Shown: in pieces, positions 28,862-38,938 of the stretch
Layout: each line of letters starts with the position of its first letter
Numbering within the stretch: the first letter of the stretch is position 1
NCBI RefSeq assembly: GCF_002811945.1
Contig: NZ_NPDX01000001.1
Location: 1,744,501 to 1,808,500, forward strand
From: Leptospira harrisiae
Lineage (GTDB): Bacteria; Spirochaetota; Leptospiria; Leptospirales; Leptospiraceae
DNA: 64,000 bases
Reading direction: 5' to 3'
Position numbers and translations under genes: made by a program
The notes under the pieces: generated by a model
Told to the model about the DNA's origin: nothing
What the model saw: the letters and a program-made list of their open reading frames with translations, nothing else
Databases searched by the model: none

Positions 28862-29971
28862 ATGAATTGGATTAAAAATAAAAACGAAACCATCGTATAC
28901 TTGTTATTAGGTTCCTTTTTTTTAGGAACCTGCCTTACTTTATTTTTTGTATTCAAACCCTTCCTTTGGGCAAGTTTCCTTGCTTTATTGTTTTATCTCA
29001 CTACAAGAAAAATTCATAAAAAACTAAAGAATGTTTTAGGAATCAAATTTCACGGTTTATCCCCTTACATCATGGTTATCCTAATGCTTGCCGGTGTATT
29101 CATTCCGTCTTACCTCATTCTTTCTACTCTAATTAGAGAATCTTTAAACTTAGTCAGTTATATCAGAAACCAACTTACAGAGGAATCAATCGTTGCATTA
29201 TTATTAAATAGTCCCATACTTACTGATTTCTTAACTGAAAATGAATTTTTTTGGATCAAACTTCCTCTTATGTACCGCGAGTATGTGGGACAACATATGG
29301 ATATATTAAATTTAGATTCTATATATAGTTTACTCAAAAACTCTTCTGGTTTTTTACTTGGTTCCTTTGAAGTTCCTGGAGCCATTATTTTTAATGCATT
29401 TTTTACATTCATTTTACTTTTCTTTTTATACAAAGAAGGTAGTAGAATGGAACATGCTCTCTTTGTTTTACTCCCCTTTCCTACAGAAATTGAAGAACGA
29501 CTGGGGAGACGAATAGAAGAAGCGATTCGAACTGTAATGATGGGAAACCTTTTTATTTCATTACTGCAAGGTGCCCTAATCTATGTTTTATTACTATTTA
29601 CATCGGTCTCAAATAAATTTTTACTTTCGAGCATTGCCACAATTTTTTCGCTGATACCGGTGGTGGGAACTTCTATTGTTTGGCTGCCAATTGGACTTTA
29701 TATTGGTCTTGTTCAAGAAAACTGGACAGGGAGTATTCTTTTTATGATTGCTGGTGGTGCCAGTTACCTCATTTTAGAGAACTTAGTAAAACCGAAAATT
29801 TTAGATAAAAAGTTGAAAACGCATCCATTTCTAATTTTCCTTTCCTTGATAGGCGGATTACAAGAGTTTGGTGTAGCTGGAATCATCATTGGACCCATGG
29901 CATTAACACTTGTCATTATCCTTTGGGACTTTTGGAAAATATTTAGAGAAACTCGTTTTCAAACTACTTAA
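28862..29971 (+). CDS. AI-2E family transporter (PerM/UPF0118)
   Basis: The protein has 369 residues with about seven or eight membrane helices, an N-terminal helix pair, a central soluble part with GRRIEEAIRTVMMGNL and a C-terminal LIGGLQEFGVAGIIIGPMAL motif, all typical of the family. Members are reported to export autoinducer-2 or act as Na+/H+ antiporters; the actual substrate is uncertain. xseA starts right after its stop codon, suggesting one transcription unit. Confidence 0.9.
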   Translation: MNWIKNKNETIVYLLLGSFFLGTCLTLFFVFKPFLWASFLALLFYLTTRKIHKKLKNVLGIKFHGLSPYIMVILMLAGVFIPSYLILSTLIRESLNLVSYIRNQLTEESIVALLLNSPILTDFLTENEFFWIKLPLMYREYVGQHMDILNLDSIYSLLKNSSGFLLGSFEVPGAIIFNAFFTFILLFFLYKEGSRMEHALFVLLPFPTEIEERLGRRIEEAIRTVMMGNLFISLLQGALIYVLLLFTSVSNKFLLSSIATIFSLIPVVGTSIVWLPIGLYIGLVQENWTGSILFMIAGGASYLILENLVKPKILDKKLKTHPFLIFLSLIGGLQEFGVAGIIIGPMALTLVIILWDFWKIFRETRFQTT

Positions 29972-31249
29972 ATGGAAACAGTGGATTCATCTCTCAGTGT
30001 CAGTGAAGTCAATCGGCTCATCAAAGCAAAACTTCAAGATTCCCTAGAGTTTAAAAATATTTGGATTCGGGGAGAAATTTCAAATCATTCCCAAACCAAT
30101 AGTTCGGGACATATGTATTTTTCGCTGAAAGACCAGGCAAGTGTAATCAAATGTGCCTTTTTTTCTTTCCAGGCAAAAAACTATCGAGGCACACCGCTCC
30201 GCAATGGAATGGAAATTTTAGTTTATGGATCTGTCTCAGTATATGAACCAGGTGGGTATTATAGCATTACTGTTCAAAAGGTAGAAGAGATTGGTGAAGG
30301 TGATATCCTTTTAAAGATTGAAAAACTAAAAAAGGCCCTCCAAGAAAAAGGGATTTTTGATGTGACTCATAAACGCCCTCTTCCCAAATTTCCAAAACGC
30401 CTAGGCATTGTTACCTCACCCAAAGGCGCCGCTGTTGAAGACATCATTCGGATCGCCACGGATCTCAACCCATCCATCCAAATTTTAGTATCCCCTTGCC
30501 TTGTCCAAGGCGATGGTGCGGAGATGTCTATCATTGAAGCCATTAAAGAAATCAATGATCCAAAATGGGAAGTGGATGTAATCATTGCTGGACGTGGCGG
30601 TGGTTCTTTTGAAGACCTAATGGCTTTCAATCAAGAAGCAGTCGTGATGGCTTACTATAATTCGCGAATTCCAATTATCTCCGCGGTTGGGCATGAAATT
30701 GACCGCGTGCTCACAGACCTTGCCGCTGATGCTACCACTCCCACACCAACGGCTGCTGCAAAACTTGCTATTCCCAATGTTTCAGACACTTTGATCCGCT
30801 TGGATGAAATGGAAGAAAGATTAAAATCGGCACTCAATAATGTGGTTCGTTTAGGAAAGGAAAAATGGTTAGGAATCACTGGTAGACCGGTCTTTCAAAA
30901 TCCAAAAACACTTTTAGAAACAAGGTCAACCAGTCTCGATGAACTTATGACAAAAATTTCACTTCTTGGAAAAAACTATTTGGTTCGTAAACAAAGTGAA
31001 TTCCAAAAGTTTGATACTCTTACCCAAAACTGGAAATCCTATTTAGAAAGAATCCAAAACAAATTTACGCTCGCAGAACAAAGATTAGTTCACTTTTCTC
31101 CTCTTGGAACTTTACAAAGAGGCTATTCTGTAATTCGTAACCAAAACAAACAAGTGATATCATCCATTCATAAAATCAATGAAAATGAAAATTTAGAAGT
31201 TTTTCTATCTGATGGAAAACTCCTTGTAGAAGTAAAAGAAAAAATATAG
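29972..31249 (+). CDS. xseA: Exodeoxyribonuclease VII large subunit
   Basis: The protein has 425 residues. An N-terminal OB fold shows WIRGEISNHSQTNSSGHMYFSLKD. The catalytic core includes PKRLGIVTSPKGAAVEDI, GRGGGSFEDL and GHEIDRVLTDLAAD, with the conserved ATTPTPTAAA. A helical coiled C-terminus binds the small subunit. ExoVII degrades single-stranded DNA from both ends. It starts directly after the stop of the AI-2E gene and is followed by xseB after 9 bases. Confidence 0.97.
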   Translation: METVDSSLSVSEVNRLIKAKLQDSLEFKNIWIRGEISNHSQTNSSGHMYFSLKDQASVIKCAFFSFQAKNYRGTPLRNGMEILVYGSVSVYEPGGYYSITVQKVEEIGEGDILLKIEKLKKALQEKGIFDVTHKRPLPKFPKRLGIVTSPKGAAVEDIIRIATDLNPSIQILVSPCLVQGDGAEMSIIEAIKEINDPKWEVDVIIAGRGGGSFEDLMAFNQEAVVMAYYNSRIPIISAVGHEIDRVLTDLAADATTPTPTAAAKLAIPNVSDTLIRLDEMEERLKSALNNVVRLGKEKWLGITGRPVFQNPKTLLETRSTSLDELMTKISLLGKNYLVRKQSEFQKFDTLTQNWKSYLERIQNKFTLAEQRLVHFSPLGTLQRGYSVIRNQNKQVISSIHKINENENLEVFLSDGKLLVEVKEKI

Positions 31250-31258
31250 GAATCTAAA

Positions 31259-31534
31259 ATGGTTGAGAAAAAATCAATTAGTTTTGAAGAAGCACTTCGT
31301 GAATTAGAAGACATTGCTGAAAAATTAGAAAGAGGAACCCTTTCTTTGGAAGACTCTATCAAAGCTTATGAAAGAGGAATGGAACTGAAAAAAGTTTGTT
31401 CCGAAAGGTTAGTTGATGCAGAGGCAAAAATTGAATTTTTATCGAAATCTCCAAGTGGGGAAATTGTAAAATCATCTGTCAAAAAAAAGAAGGATGAAAA
31501 CCTTTCAAAACCTGTGGAAGAAGATTTATTTTAG
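31259..31534 (+). CDS. xseB: Exodeoxyribonuclease VII small subunit
   Basis: The protein has 91 residues. The family core, SFEEALRELEDIAEKLERGTLSLEDSIKAYERGMEL, is present at residues 6-42 (stated as a span, residues abbreviated). Several small subunits bind one XseA. The C-terminal tail is Lys-rich. It directly follows xseA, with TAGGA as ribosome site. Confidence 0.95.
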   Translation: MVEKKSISFEEALRELEDIAEKLERGTLSLEDSIKAYERGMELKKVCSERLVDAEAKIEFLSKSPSGEIVKSSVKKKKDENLSKPVEEDLF

Positions 31535-31537
31535 AGA

Positions 31538-32938
31538 ATGAATTTCCAAGCTGCGTTTATCATTGGTTATCTTTTTATTACTATTGCCATTGGAGTGTAT
31601 GCGGCAAAAAAAGTTAAGAACTCAAAAGACTTTATTTTAGCCGGTAGAAGCCTTCCTCTCCCCATCTCCACAGCAGCCTTATTTGCCACTTGGTTCGGAA
31701 GTGAAACCATACTTGGCTCTTCCGTTGAGTTTGCTAAAGGAGGATTTTTAGCAGTCATCCAAGATCCGTTTGGTGGTGCCCTTTGCCTTTTTTTATTGGG
31801 ACTAATCTTTGCTAAATATCTCTATAGAATGCAAATCTTAACCTTTGGTGACTTCTATAGAAACCGGTATGGGAAAAAAATGGAACTCATTGCGGGGATC
31901 TGCCTTATCTTTTCCTATTTTGGTTGGGTGGCCGCACAATTTGTGGCACTTGGAATTATGGTGCAAATTCTATTTGGCATCAACCAATTCACAGCCATTG
32001 TGATCGGAGCCTGTCTTGTCGTTTTTTATACCTATTTAGGTGGAATGTGGTCAGTTTCTTTGACCGATTTTTTTCAATCGATCTCCATCATCGTTGGTCT
32101 TGTTTTCGTATTGTACGAGTTAAATGGAGTAAAATCCATTTTGTCCAGCATCCAAGAAAAACCTGATGGTTTTTTCCGTTTTTTTCCGGAATCCAACTAC
32201 CATGCTTGGACTTTGTATTTATCTGCTTGGATGGTTGTTGGTTTTGGATCTTTACCCCAGCAGGATATTTTCCAAAGAGTGATGTCCGCTAAATCCGAAA
32301 AGGTGGCAATTAGGGCTTCGTATTTATCTTCTGTTTTTTATTTACTTTTCGCACTCATCCCTTTGTTTTTGGGCCTCCATGCAAAAAGTTTACTTCCTGA
32401 TTTTGATCTAAATTCGGAAACGGGACAACTCCTCATTCCCACAATGATCTCCAAGTTTTCAAGTCCATGGATTCAGGTATTATTTTTTTCAGCGTTAATC
32501 TCTGCCATACTTTCCACAGCTTCCGGTGCTATCTTAGCGCCATCCTCCATACTTTCTGAGAATATTCTAAAATACGCATTTAAGGAGATGGATGATAAAA
32601 AATTATTACTACTCTCTAGGACTTCTGTTCTTATCATTGCTGGAATTTCATTTTTACTCGCAGTGGGAAAACCTTCGATTTACGCTCTTGTGGAAGACTC
32701 AGGAGGGGTCTCTCTTGTAACTTTATTTATCCCCATGGTTTTTGGCTTACTCAGCCAGAAAGCAGACGAAAGGTCTGCGATTTTTTCTCTATTTGTTGGA
32801 ATTGTTACATGGCTTATTTTGGAAGTCTACGGAGACGATATGACAAGCCATTTTTATGGAACCATCGCAAGTCTTATCGCCATAGTGATTGGAATGTATA
32901 TTTTTCCTAAGAAAGTGCAATCCTTAACAACCAAGTAA
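31538..32938 (+). CDS. Sodium:solute symporter family protein
   Basis: The protein has 466 residues with about thirteen membrane helices. The SSS family pattern is visible: [13 protein letters not shown] near residue 28, [13 protein letters not shown], and [27 protein letters not shown]. Relatives move sugars, proline, pantothenate or other solutes with Na+. The substrate is not clear. It follows xseB by 3 bases. Its end overlaps the 3' end of the convergent ddl gene by 32 bases. Confidence 0.88.
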   Translation: MNFQAAFIIGYLFITIAIGVYAAKKVKNSKDFILAGRSLPLPISTAALFATWFGSETILGSSVEFAKGGFLAVIQDPFGGALCLFLLGLIFAKYLYRMQILTFGDFYRNRYGKKMELIAGICLIFSYFGWVAAQFVALGIMVQILFGINQFTAIVIGACLVVFYTYLGGMWSVSLTDFFQSISIIVGLVFVLYELNGVKSILSSIQEKPDGFFRFFPESNYHAWTLYLSAWMVVGFGSLPQQDIFQRVMSAKSEKVAIRASYLSSVFYLLFALIPLFLGLHAKSLLPDFDLNSETGQLLIPTMISKFSSPWIQVLFFSALISAILSTASGAILAPSSILSENILKYAFKEMDDKKLLLLSRTSVLIIAGISFLLAVGKPSIYALVEDSGGVSLVTLFIPMVFGLLSQKADERSAIFSLFVGIVTWLILEVYGDDMTSHFYGTIASLIAIVIGMYIFPKKVQSLTTK

Positions 32939-33956
32939 AAACATCTTTCATCTCTATCCCAACTGCCTTTGCTTGTTGTGGGATGAGACTTGTTCCTGTC
33001 ATTCCGGGTAAGGTGTTTGTTTCTAATACAAAGGGAATTCCATCACTAATGATAAAATCAGTACGTGAATACCCTTTACAACCAAGGATTTCATGGCATA
33101 ACAAAGTATACTCTTGGAGTTTTTTTGTGATTTCATCCCCAACGGGAGCGGGAGTGATCTCTTCACTTCCGCCTTTGCTGTATTTGGCTTCAAAATCAAA
33201 AAATTCCGATTTAGGTCGAATCTCAGTTGGGACTAAAGCAAAGGGAATCCGTTTTTCCCCTTCCACGCGTTCCAATACTCCGATGGATACCTCTGTTCCT
33301 GAAATCAGTTTTTGAATGAGAACCCGGTCTTCTGAAACAAATATCTTATCGATAAGAACCATGGCTTCTTCTGGAGTTTTGGCCATTCCCGTATTCACAC
33401 TAGATCCACCTAGTGTTGGTTTGATGAAGACTGGAAAAGCGAACGGAAGATTTAAAACTATTTTCCTTGCATCGGATTTTCCCTTTACTAAATCCACAAA
33501 GGGCGCCACAGGAATTCCTAACGTTTGAAATAAAAGATTGGCACGGTATTTATCCATGGCAAGGGCAGAAGCCAATACTCCAGATCCCGTATGAGGAATT
33601 CCTAATACATCTAGGAATCCTTGGATTCGTCCATCTTCACCGGGACCACCGTGTAATCCGAGAAAGGCGGCCTTAAATCCTTGGTCAATTAAACTAGCCC
33701 CTGACGATGGTTTAGCAATTTGGTTTAAAGAAGAAAACTCAGTTAAAAAATCACCTTCCGATTTTCCCGCTGGATCTGGATAAACTGGTTCCTCCCCAAT
33801 TGGAATCCAAAATTTTCCTGATTGGTCGATATAAACCGGACAAACTTGGTATTTGTCCCGATCTAATGTATTGAAAATGAAATAGGAAGAACGAATGGAA
33901 ATGATATGTTCCCCGGAGATACCCCCGAAAAGCAGTGCGATTTTGGTTTGGATCAT
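32907..33956 (-). CDS. ddl: D-alanine-D-alanine ligase
   Basis: The protein has 349 residues. The ATP-grasp motifs are clear: [14 protein letters not shown] at the N-terminus, [34 protein letters not shown] and the late [15 protein letters not shown]. The enzyme makes D-Ala-D-Ala for peptidoglycan. It stands alone on the minus strand. ATG 33956 gives the full N-terminal motif. Confidence 0.95.
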   Translation of the reverse strand: MIQTKIALLFGGISGEHIISIRSSYFIFNTLDRDKYQVCPVYIDQSGKFWIPIGEEPVYPDPAGKSEGDFLTEFSSLNQIAKPSSGASLIDQGFKAAFLGLHGGPGEDGRIQGFLDVLGIPHTGSGVLASALAMDKYRANLLFQTLGIPVAPFVDLVKGKSDARKIVLNLPFAFPVFIKPTLGGSSVNTGMAKTPEEAMVLIDKIFVSEDRVLIQKLISGTEVSIGVLERVEGEKRIPFALVPTEIRPKSEFFDFEAKYSKGGSEEITPAPVGDEITKKLQEYTLLCHEILGCKGYSRTDFIISDGIPFVLETNTLPGMTGTSLIPQQAKAVGIEMKDVFTWLLRIALS

Positions 33957-34003
33957 GAAATCACTTGATTCCTTTTCTTGAAACTTGAAGATATTGAAAT
34001 TAC

Positions 34004-35413
34004 GTGGATTCCCGCTTTAAAATTCAATTCGGAATTGTTTTTTGTCTCTTCTTTCTCAGTTCCTCAGTTTCTGCCAAACTACCCACTTCCTTTACGGAAG
34101 ATATTAAATCCGATTACCACCAATTTTGGTTTTTGTATGAATCTGAAAAACGAGGCCGCCAAAGTTATTTAGCCTTTCGGCCCTTTTACATTGGTTTCCA
34201 AGACAAAACTTATGCCTTTCGTTTTAAAAGTTACCTATCTCCTTTTTATTATAAAGAAGAAACCAACTACTGGTATACTTGGTCCTCCTTGTTTTTCTTT
34301 AGTGGGACAGGATTCAAACATGAAGAAGGCGATGACGATGAAGACATTCTTTTCACACCGCTTTTCATTTGGGGGAAAGGTGAATCACAAAGAGAAAACT
34401 ATTTCAGTGTTTTTCCCATTTACGGTAAGATCCGGAACAAACTATCCTACCAAGAACTAAGTTATGTTATGTTTCCCGTTTATTCTGAATGGAAATACAA
34501 AACCTACGAAGCAAAATCCATCCTTTGGCCCTTAGTCATGTGGGGAGGATCAGAAACAAGAAATGACTTTCGTATTTTTCCTATTTATTCAATAAAAGAA
34601 AACGAAGGAAAATACAAACGCCAATCCTTACTTTGGCCCTTTTTCCAATGGGGAGAAGAAAGGTTAGATAAAAAAGAACCAACCTCATACTCCATTTTTT
34701 TTCCATTCTACAATAGTAAAGATTCAAAAGATGGGAATATGAAAAGTAGAGCCTACCTTTGGTTTCCAGTCTTAAATTCTTTATTTTCATATGGGTATGA
34801 CAAAAAAACAGGCCAAACCAATTACACGGCGCTTTTTATATTTTTTCAATACACCACTTCTACAAAAAAAGATACAGAGAAACTTGTTTTTTTCCCCTTT
34901 TACGGATATTCTTATTTTGCAAACAAAGAAGCGGAATTTGTCACTCCGTTTTACATCCGTTTGTCGCAAAACACTTCACACCTAAAAGCCACTTCTCATT
35001 TTTTATTACCTTTTTATTCCCATATGAAAAGTGAATATGTCCAAACAGGTAGAGAAGATTATTACGTAAAACTCTGGCCCCTATTTCGTTATCACAAAGA
35101 CCCTGATGGAAATTTTGGGTGGAATACACTTGCCATCATCCCGGTTCGCTTTGAGGTGATGGAAGATGTTTGGGAGCCAATCTTTTCTTTGATAGAATAC
35201 AAAAGATCCTCCAATGGAGAAAAACGTTTGCATCTAATCACTAGGCTTTATACACACCGCTGGACAGAGGAAGAAACTCATATCCACATTCCTTTACTTG
35301 TAGAGTATTCCAAATCACCAACTGGGTTTCGTTATGATTTTGTTTACGGTTTAGTAGGAATTGATACCCGCGATATTAAAAATAAATTCAAACTCCTTTG
35401 GTGGGAAATATGA
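34004..35413 (+). CDS. Secreted aromatic-repeat protein, possible Mla outer-membrane partner
   Basis: The protein has 469 residues from GTG 34004. A signal peptide ends near residue 24 (SSVSA before KLPTS). The body is built of short repeats, each about 20-30 residues, of the type FPIY or FPFY then LWPLxxW, for instance [44 protein letters not shown]. The pattern suggests consecutive beta strands or hairpins, perhaps a beta-barrel or a beta-rich platform. I do not recognise the family. Its stop overlaps the start of mlaE (ATGA), which ties it to the lipid-transport operon that follows. Confidence 0.75.
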   Translation: MDSRFKIQFGIVFCLFFLSSSVSAKLPTSFTEDIKSDYHQFWFLYESEKRGRQSYLAFRPFYIGFQDKTYAFRFKSYLSPFYYKEETNYWYTWSSLFFFSGTGFKHEEGDDDEDILFTPLFIWGKGESQRENYFSVFPIYGKIRNKLSYQELSYVMFPVYSEWKYKTYEAKSILWPLVMWGGSETRNDFRIFPIYSIKENEGKYKRQSLLWPFFQWGEERLDKKEPTSYSIFFPFYNSKDSKDGNMKSRAYLWFPVLNSLFSYGYDKKTGQTNYTALFIFFQYTTSTKKDTEKLVFFPFYGYSYFANKEAEFVTPFYIRLSQNTSHLKATSHFLLPFYSHMKSEYVQTGREDYYVKLWPLFRYHKDPDGNFGWNTLAIIPVRFEVMEDVWEPIFSLIEYKRSSNGEKRLHLITRLYTHRWTEEETHIHIPLLVEYSKSPTGFRYDFVYGLVGIDTRDIKNKFKLLWWEI

Positions 35414-36186
35414 AACGCCTTTATTCCAAAACTTTAGAACCTTTTCTTTATGCCATTGGGTATACTGTGTTACTTCTTTTTCGGTCCATTGGCCAGTCCC
35501 ACCATCTGTATTTCAAACGCCGGGAAATTTTAGAACAAATGTTCATAGCAGGAGTGGGTTCTTTATTTGTTGTTTCTATAGTCTCTATTTTTACAGGAAT
35601 GATTCTTGGACTAAACACAGGCCTTGGACTTAGGGACTTTGGTGCTGAAGGGCAAATTGGACTTTTACTTACGATCACTCTTACACGTGAGATGTCCCCT
35701 TTTATGACATCCCTTATCTTAGCTGCATCAGTGGGTTCTGCAATGGCTGCCGAAATTGGAACTATGAAAGTCTCTGAAGAAATTGATGCCTTAGAAGTGA
35801 TGTCAATTAGTCCCATACGATATCTAGTGTTACCAAGAATCGTTGGTTTTTCACTTATGGTTCCTGTTCTTTGCGTATATTCTGCCGCCTTAGGAATCTT
35901 AGGTGGCGGAATTGTTGGCCACTTCCAACTTGGCATCGATATGATCAGCTATTTCCAAGATGTTTATTATCGAATTTCTTCTGTTCCCGGTTTAAAAGAT
36001 TTATACGTGGGACTTTTGAAAGGATATGTATTTGGACTTTCCATCTCAACAATTTCCTGTAGCCAAGGGCTTAGGACAGAAGGTGGTGCCATAGGTGTAG
36101 GCCAAACTACAAGAAAGGCAGTGGTCACATCCTTTCTAATGGTCATTTTTTCTGGTTATGTGCTCACGGCTTTATTTTATAAATGA
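35410..36186 (+). CDS. mlaE: MlaE family ABC transporter permease
   Basis: The protein has 258 residues from ATG 35410. It has about five membrane helices and the MlaE hallmarks: [15 protein letters not shown] and [11 protein letters not shown]. The MlaE-MlaF-MlaD complex moves phospholipids between the inner membrane and periplasmic carriers. It begins with an ATGA overlap with the upstream repeat protein and ends with an ATGA overlap with mlaF, so translation is coupled through three genes. Confidence 0.93.
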   Translation: MKRLYSKTLEPFLYAIGYTVLLLFRSIGQSHHLYFKRREILEQMFIAGVGSLFVVSIVSIFTGMILGLNTGLGLRDFGAEGQIGLLLTITLTREMSPFMTSLILAASVGSAMAAEIGTMKVSEEIDALEVMSISPIRYLVLPRIVGFSLMVPVLCVYSAALGILGGGIVGHFQLGIDMISYFQDVYYRISSVPGLKDLYVGLLKGYVFGLSISTISCSQGLRTEGGAIGVGQTTRKAVVTSFLMVIFSGYVLTALFYK

Positions 36187-36983
36187 AGGAAATTATGGAA
36201 CCTTTTGCCATTGAAATGAAAAACGTCCATAAAGCTTTCGGAAAACGAAAGATATTACAGGGAATGAACTTAACTGTCAAACAAGGTGAAACTATGGTCA
36301 TCCTTGGACCTTCGGGAACAGGGAAATCAGTCAGCCTAAAACACATCACTGGGTTACTGGACCCTGATGAAGGTGATTGTCAAATTTTTGGAGAATCCAT
36401 AGTCAATGCAGGTGAAAAAAAAAGAGAAGAACTCCGATCCAAACTGGGAGTTTTATTCCAGTCAGGTGCTCTTATCAATTGGCTCACTGTTTATGAGAAT
36501 GTAGCCCTTCCTTTGCGGGAACATAAAATTGCATCTGGCGAAGAACTGGATCGTATCGTCATGGAAAAATTAAAATGGTTAGATTTAGTTCCCGCCAAAG
36601 ATACGTTACCGAGTAATATTTCAGGCGGAATGAAAAAACGTGTGGGCCTTGCACGCGCCCTCACCTCTCAACCTAAAATCGTGTTATACGACGAACCTAC
36701 TTCAGGCCTTGATCCCGTAATGTCCAATGTCATTAATGATTTAGTCATTCGTTTGCAAAAGGAATTAGGTCTAACATCTATCGTAGTCACACATGATATG
36801 AACTCTGCTTACCGAATAGCTGACCGCATTAGTTTTCTTTATGAAGGCAAAGTACAATTTTGTGGGACTTCAGAAGAAATTCAAAAATCAACGAATCCTG
36901 TCATCCAACAGTTCATTCATGGAAACACAGTTGGTCCCATGATTCTCGATCATTCCGAATTAAAAAAAGGAAAATCCAATTGA
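36183..36983 (+). CDS. mlaF: MlaF family ABC transporter ATP-binding protein
   Basis: The protein has 266 residues. Walker [12 protein letters not shown] near residue 43, signature [15 protein letters not shown], Walker [12 protein letters not shown] and switch His in VVTHDM are all present. The Ser-Val-Ser after the Walker Lys is usual for MlaF. It drives the permease MlaE. ATG 36183 is used. Confidence 0.95.
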   Translation: MKEIMEPFAIEMKNVHKAFGKRKILQGMNLTVKQGETMVILGPSGTGKSVSLKHITGLLDPDEGDCQIFGESIVNAGEKKREELRSKLGVLFQSGALINWLTVYENVALPLREHKIASGEELDRIVMEKLKWLDLVPAKDTLPSNISGGMKKRVGLARALTSQPKIVLYDEPTSGLDPVMSNVINDLVIRLQKELGLTSIVVTHDMNSAYRIADRISFLYEGKVQFCGTSEEIQKSTNPVIQQFIHGNTVGPMILDHSELKKGKSN

Positions 36984-37015
36984 CTTTGCTCATCACTCTA
37001 GGAGAACTTTAGGGA

Positions 37016-37789
37016 ATGCCTACCATAGGTCGCGCTCTCATCGTCGGACTTCTTTTTATCTTTTCACTTGTGGCTGTGGGTTATTTTACCATTGTCACAG
37101 AAGGGGGACCGTTTCAAAAATCTGGTTACCAACTCCCAGTGTATTTTCCCGATGCAGAGGGAATTAAAATAGGAAACAAAGTCACCATCCATGGGGTTCC
37201 TTTTGGGTATGTTTCAAAAATCCGTTTGGTGCAAATTGATGAATATGGAAATCTTCTTCCTGAAGGAGAAACAGGAATTGGGACCAAGGTGGAACTTACC
37301 CTTCTATTAAAAGGCAAAGTGCAACTTTTCTCCAATTACGAAATCACTATCAAAAACGAAAGTTTACTTTCTGGTCGAGTGGTATCTTTGGATCCCGGTT
37401 CCAAGTTTCCCGTAGATCCTAAAACCAAAGAATATCTGATGTCAGAACCAGCTCTTACCAAAGTGGAGATTTCACCTCGGTCGGGAAAAATAATGCCAAT
37501 CCAAGGCAAGGTCACCCAAGACCCTTTGGTTTCCCTATCCGAACTCATTGCGGAAAACCGTTCCGACATTCGTAAAACCGTCCAAAACATCGCAGGTATC
37601 ACAGGAAAGATTAACGAAGGCCAAGGGACTCTCGGTAAACTCATCAACGAAAGTGATGTTCACAAGTCGGTGAACACAACACTTGGAGACGCCCAAGTGG
37701 TTTTGAAGGAGCTTCGCGAAGGTCTGGAAGACACAAGGGAACAAGCCCCTGTAACTAGTTTTATTCGTTCGGCACTCAGTGCATTTTAA
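37016..37789 (+). CDS. mlaD: MlaD/MCE domain protein
   Basis: The protein has 257 residues. One N-terminal membrane helix (about 5-25) is followed by an MCE domain (about 40-125) with [24 protein letters not shown], and then a helical tail with a TLGKLINES motif that is common in MlaD-like proteins. It binds lipids next to the MlaEF complex. It starts 33 bases after mlaF. Confidence 0.93.
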   Translation: MPTIGRALIVGLLFIFSLVAVGYFTIVTEGGPFQKSGYQLPVYFPDAEGIKIGNKVTIHGVPFGYVSKIRLVQIDEYGNLLPEGETGIGTKVELTLLLKGKVQLFSNYEITIKNESLLSGRVVSLDPGSKFPVDPKTKEYLMSEPALTKVEISPRSGKIMPIQGKVTQDPLVSLSELIAENRSDIRKTVQNIAGITGKINEGQGTLGKLINESDVHKSVNTTLGDAQVVLKELREGLEDTREQAPVTSFIRSALSAF

Positions 37790-37967
37790 GCACTAACACG
37801 TAAAATACGGTCCTTTTTGTAGTAAAATCCTTTAGTTTGACGCACAAATTGGGGCCGTCACATTCCCACCACACTGTTGTAAAAAGGAGACATTTTTTTG
37901 ACTTGGGGTTACGGTTTTGGAATTGTCCCAACCTCCTTTTCTACAAATTTGTAAGTAGGAACTGAAT
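37790..37967 (+). promoter_or_regulatory. lpxC leader with inverted repeat and palindrome
   Basis: This 178-base gap holds a probable promoter region. TTGTAAAAAGGAG (37877-37889) is nearly the inverse of CTCCTTTTCTACAA (37933-37946), with one extra base. A perfect 12-base palindrome, TACAAATTTGTA, lies at 37942-37953, 15 bases before the lpxC ATG. TTGACT at 37909 could be a -35. Function is inferred; it may be a binding site for a regulator or a folded leader. Confidence 0.35.
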
Positions 37968-38876
37968 ATGGTAACGGCGATACACAGAAAAACGATCCAA
38001 AACTCCATCACACTTAGGGGAATTGGGGTCCATTCCGGTAAAATGGTGACTTTACGGCTCCATCCGGCGGAAGCAAATACAGGACTTATCTTTTACCTCT
38101 ACAAAGGTACCCAGAAAATCAGAATTCCAGTCTCTCTCGACCATGTGGTCGATACTAGTAACGCCACTACCATTGGGGATGGAAGTTCCAACCGAGTACA
38201 AACCATCGAACACCTACTCGCGGCAGTTCATACTTTAGGCATTACTGATTGTATTTTTGAAATTGATTCAGTTGAAGTTCCTATTATGGACGGATCCTCA
38301 CTTCCTTTTTGGGAAGGAATCCGCTCTGCTGGTATCCGGGTTCTAGATGAAACCATTGAACCCATAACCATTTCCAACCCGATTTGGGTTGTGGACGGGG
38401 ACAAATACCTCGTCATGTTGCCTTCTGACGAACTCAAAGTCACTTATAGCATCGATTTCAACCACCCGCTTCTGCGTGGCCAATCCTATACAACAACTCT
38501 GGATGAATCCATTTTGGGAACGGACATTCTCCCTGCTCGAACTTTTGGATTTTTGAAAGATGTGGAAGCCCTCCAAGCCCGTGGCCTTGCTATGGGTGGG
38601 TCACTAGACAATGCTGTCGTTTTGACCGATGACGGTTATTTAAACGATACGTTACGTTATGACAACGAATGTGTGCGCCACAAAATCCTAGATCTCATTG
38701 GGGATTTGGCAGTGATGGGAAGGCCTTTCCGAGGACACCTCATCGCCTCCAAAGCGGGCCATGCTTTAGACATCTCTCTTGCCAAATGCATTATGAGCCA
38801 AGTCACTGGGAACGAACTCACCCAATTCAAAAGCAAACGAATTCCGCTCTTTTCTAAAAAACAAGCGGTTCGCTAG
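37968..38876 (+). CDS. lpxC: UDP-3-O-acyl-N-acetylglucosamine deacetylase
   Basis: The protein has 302 residues. Zinc and catalytic motifs of LpxC are kept: the EHLLAA region, FDxVEVPIMDGSS, then HKILDLIGDL and KAGHALDISLAK near the end. LpxC carries out the committed step of lipid A synthesis, so the organism makes LPS. There is a leader with symmetric elements in front, and ptsI follows after 62 bases. Start ATG 37968. Confidence 0.96.
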   Translation: MVTAIHRKTIQNSITLRGIGVHSGKMVTLRLHPAEANTGLIFYLYKGTQKIRIPVSLDHVVDTSNATTIGDGSSNRVQTIEHLLAAVHTLGITDCIFEIDSVEVPIMDGSSLPFWEGIRSAGIRVLDETIEPITISNPIWVVDGDKYLVMLPSDELKVTYSIDFNHPLLRGQSYTTTLDESILGTDILPARTFGFLKDVEALQARGLAMGGSLDNAVVLTDDGYLNDTLRYDNECVRHKILDLIGDLAVMGRPFRGHLIASKAGHALDISLAKCIMSQVTGNELTQFKSKRIPLFSKKQAVR

Positions 38877-38938
38877 AATCCCCCGTTTTTTACTTTCCAA
38901 ACGAAGCCTTACCGAAAGTATTTTTGGCAAAGGGAAGG

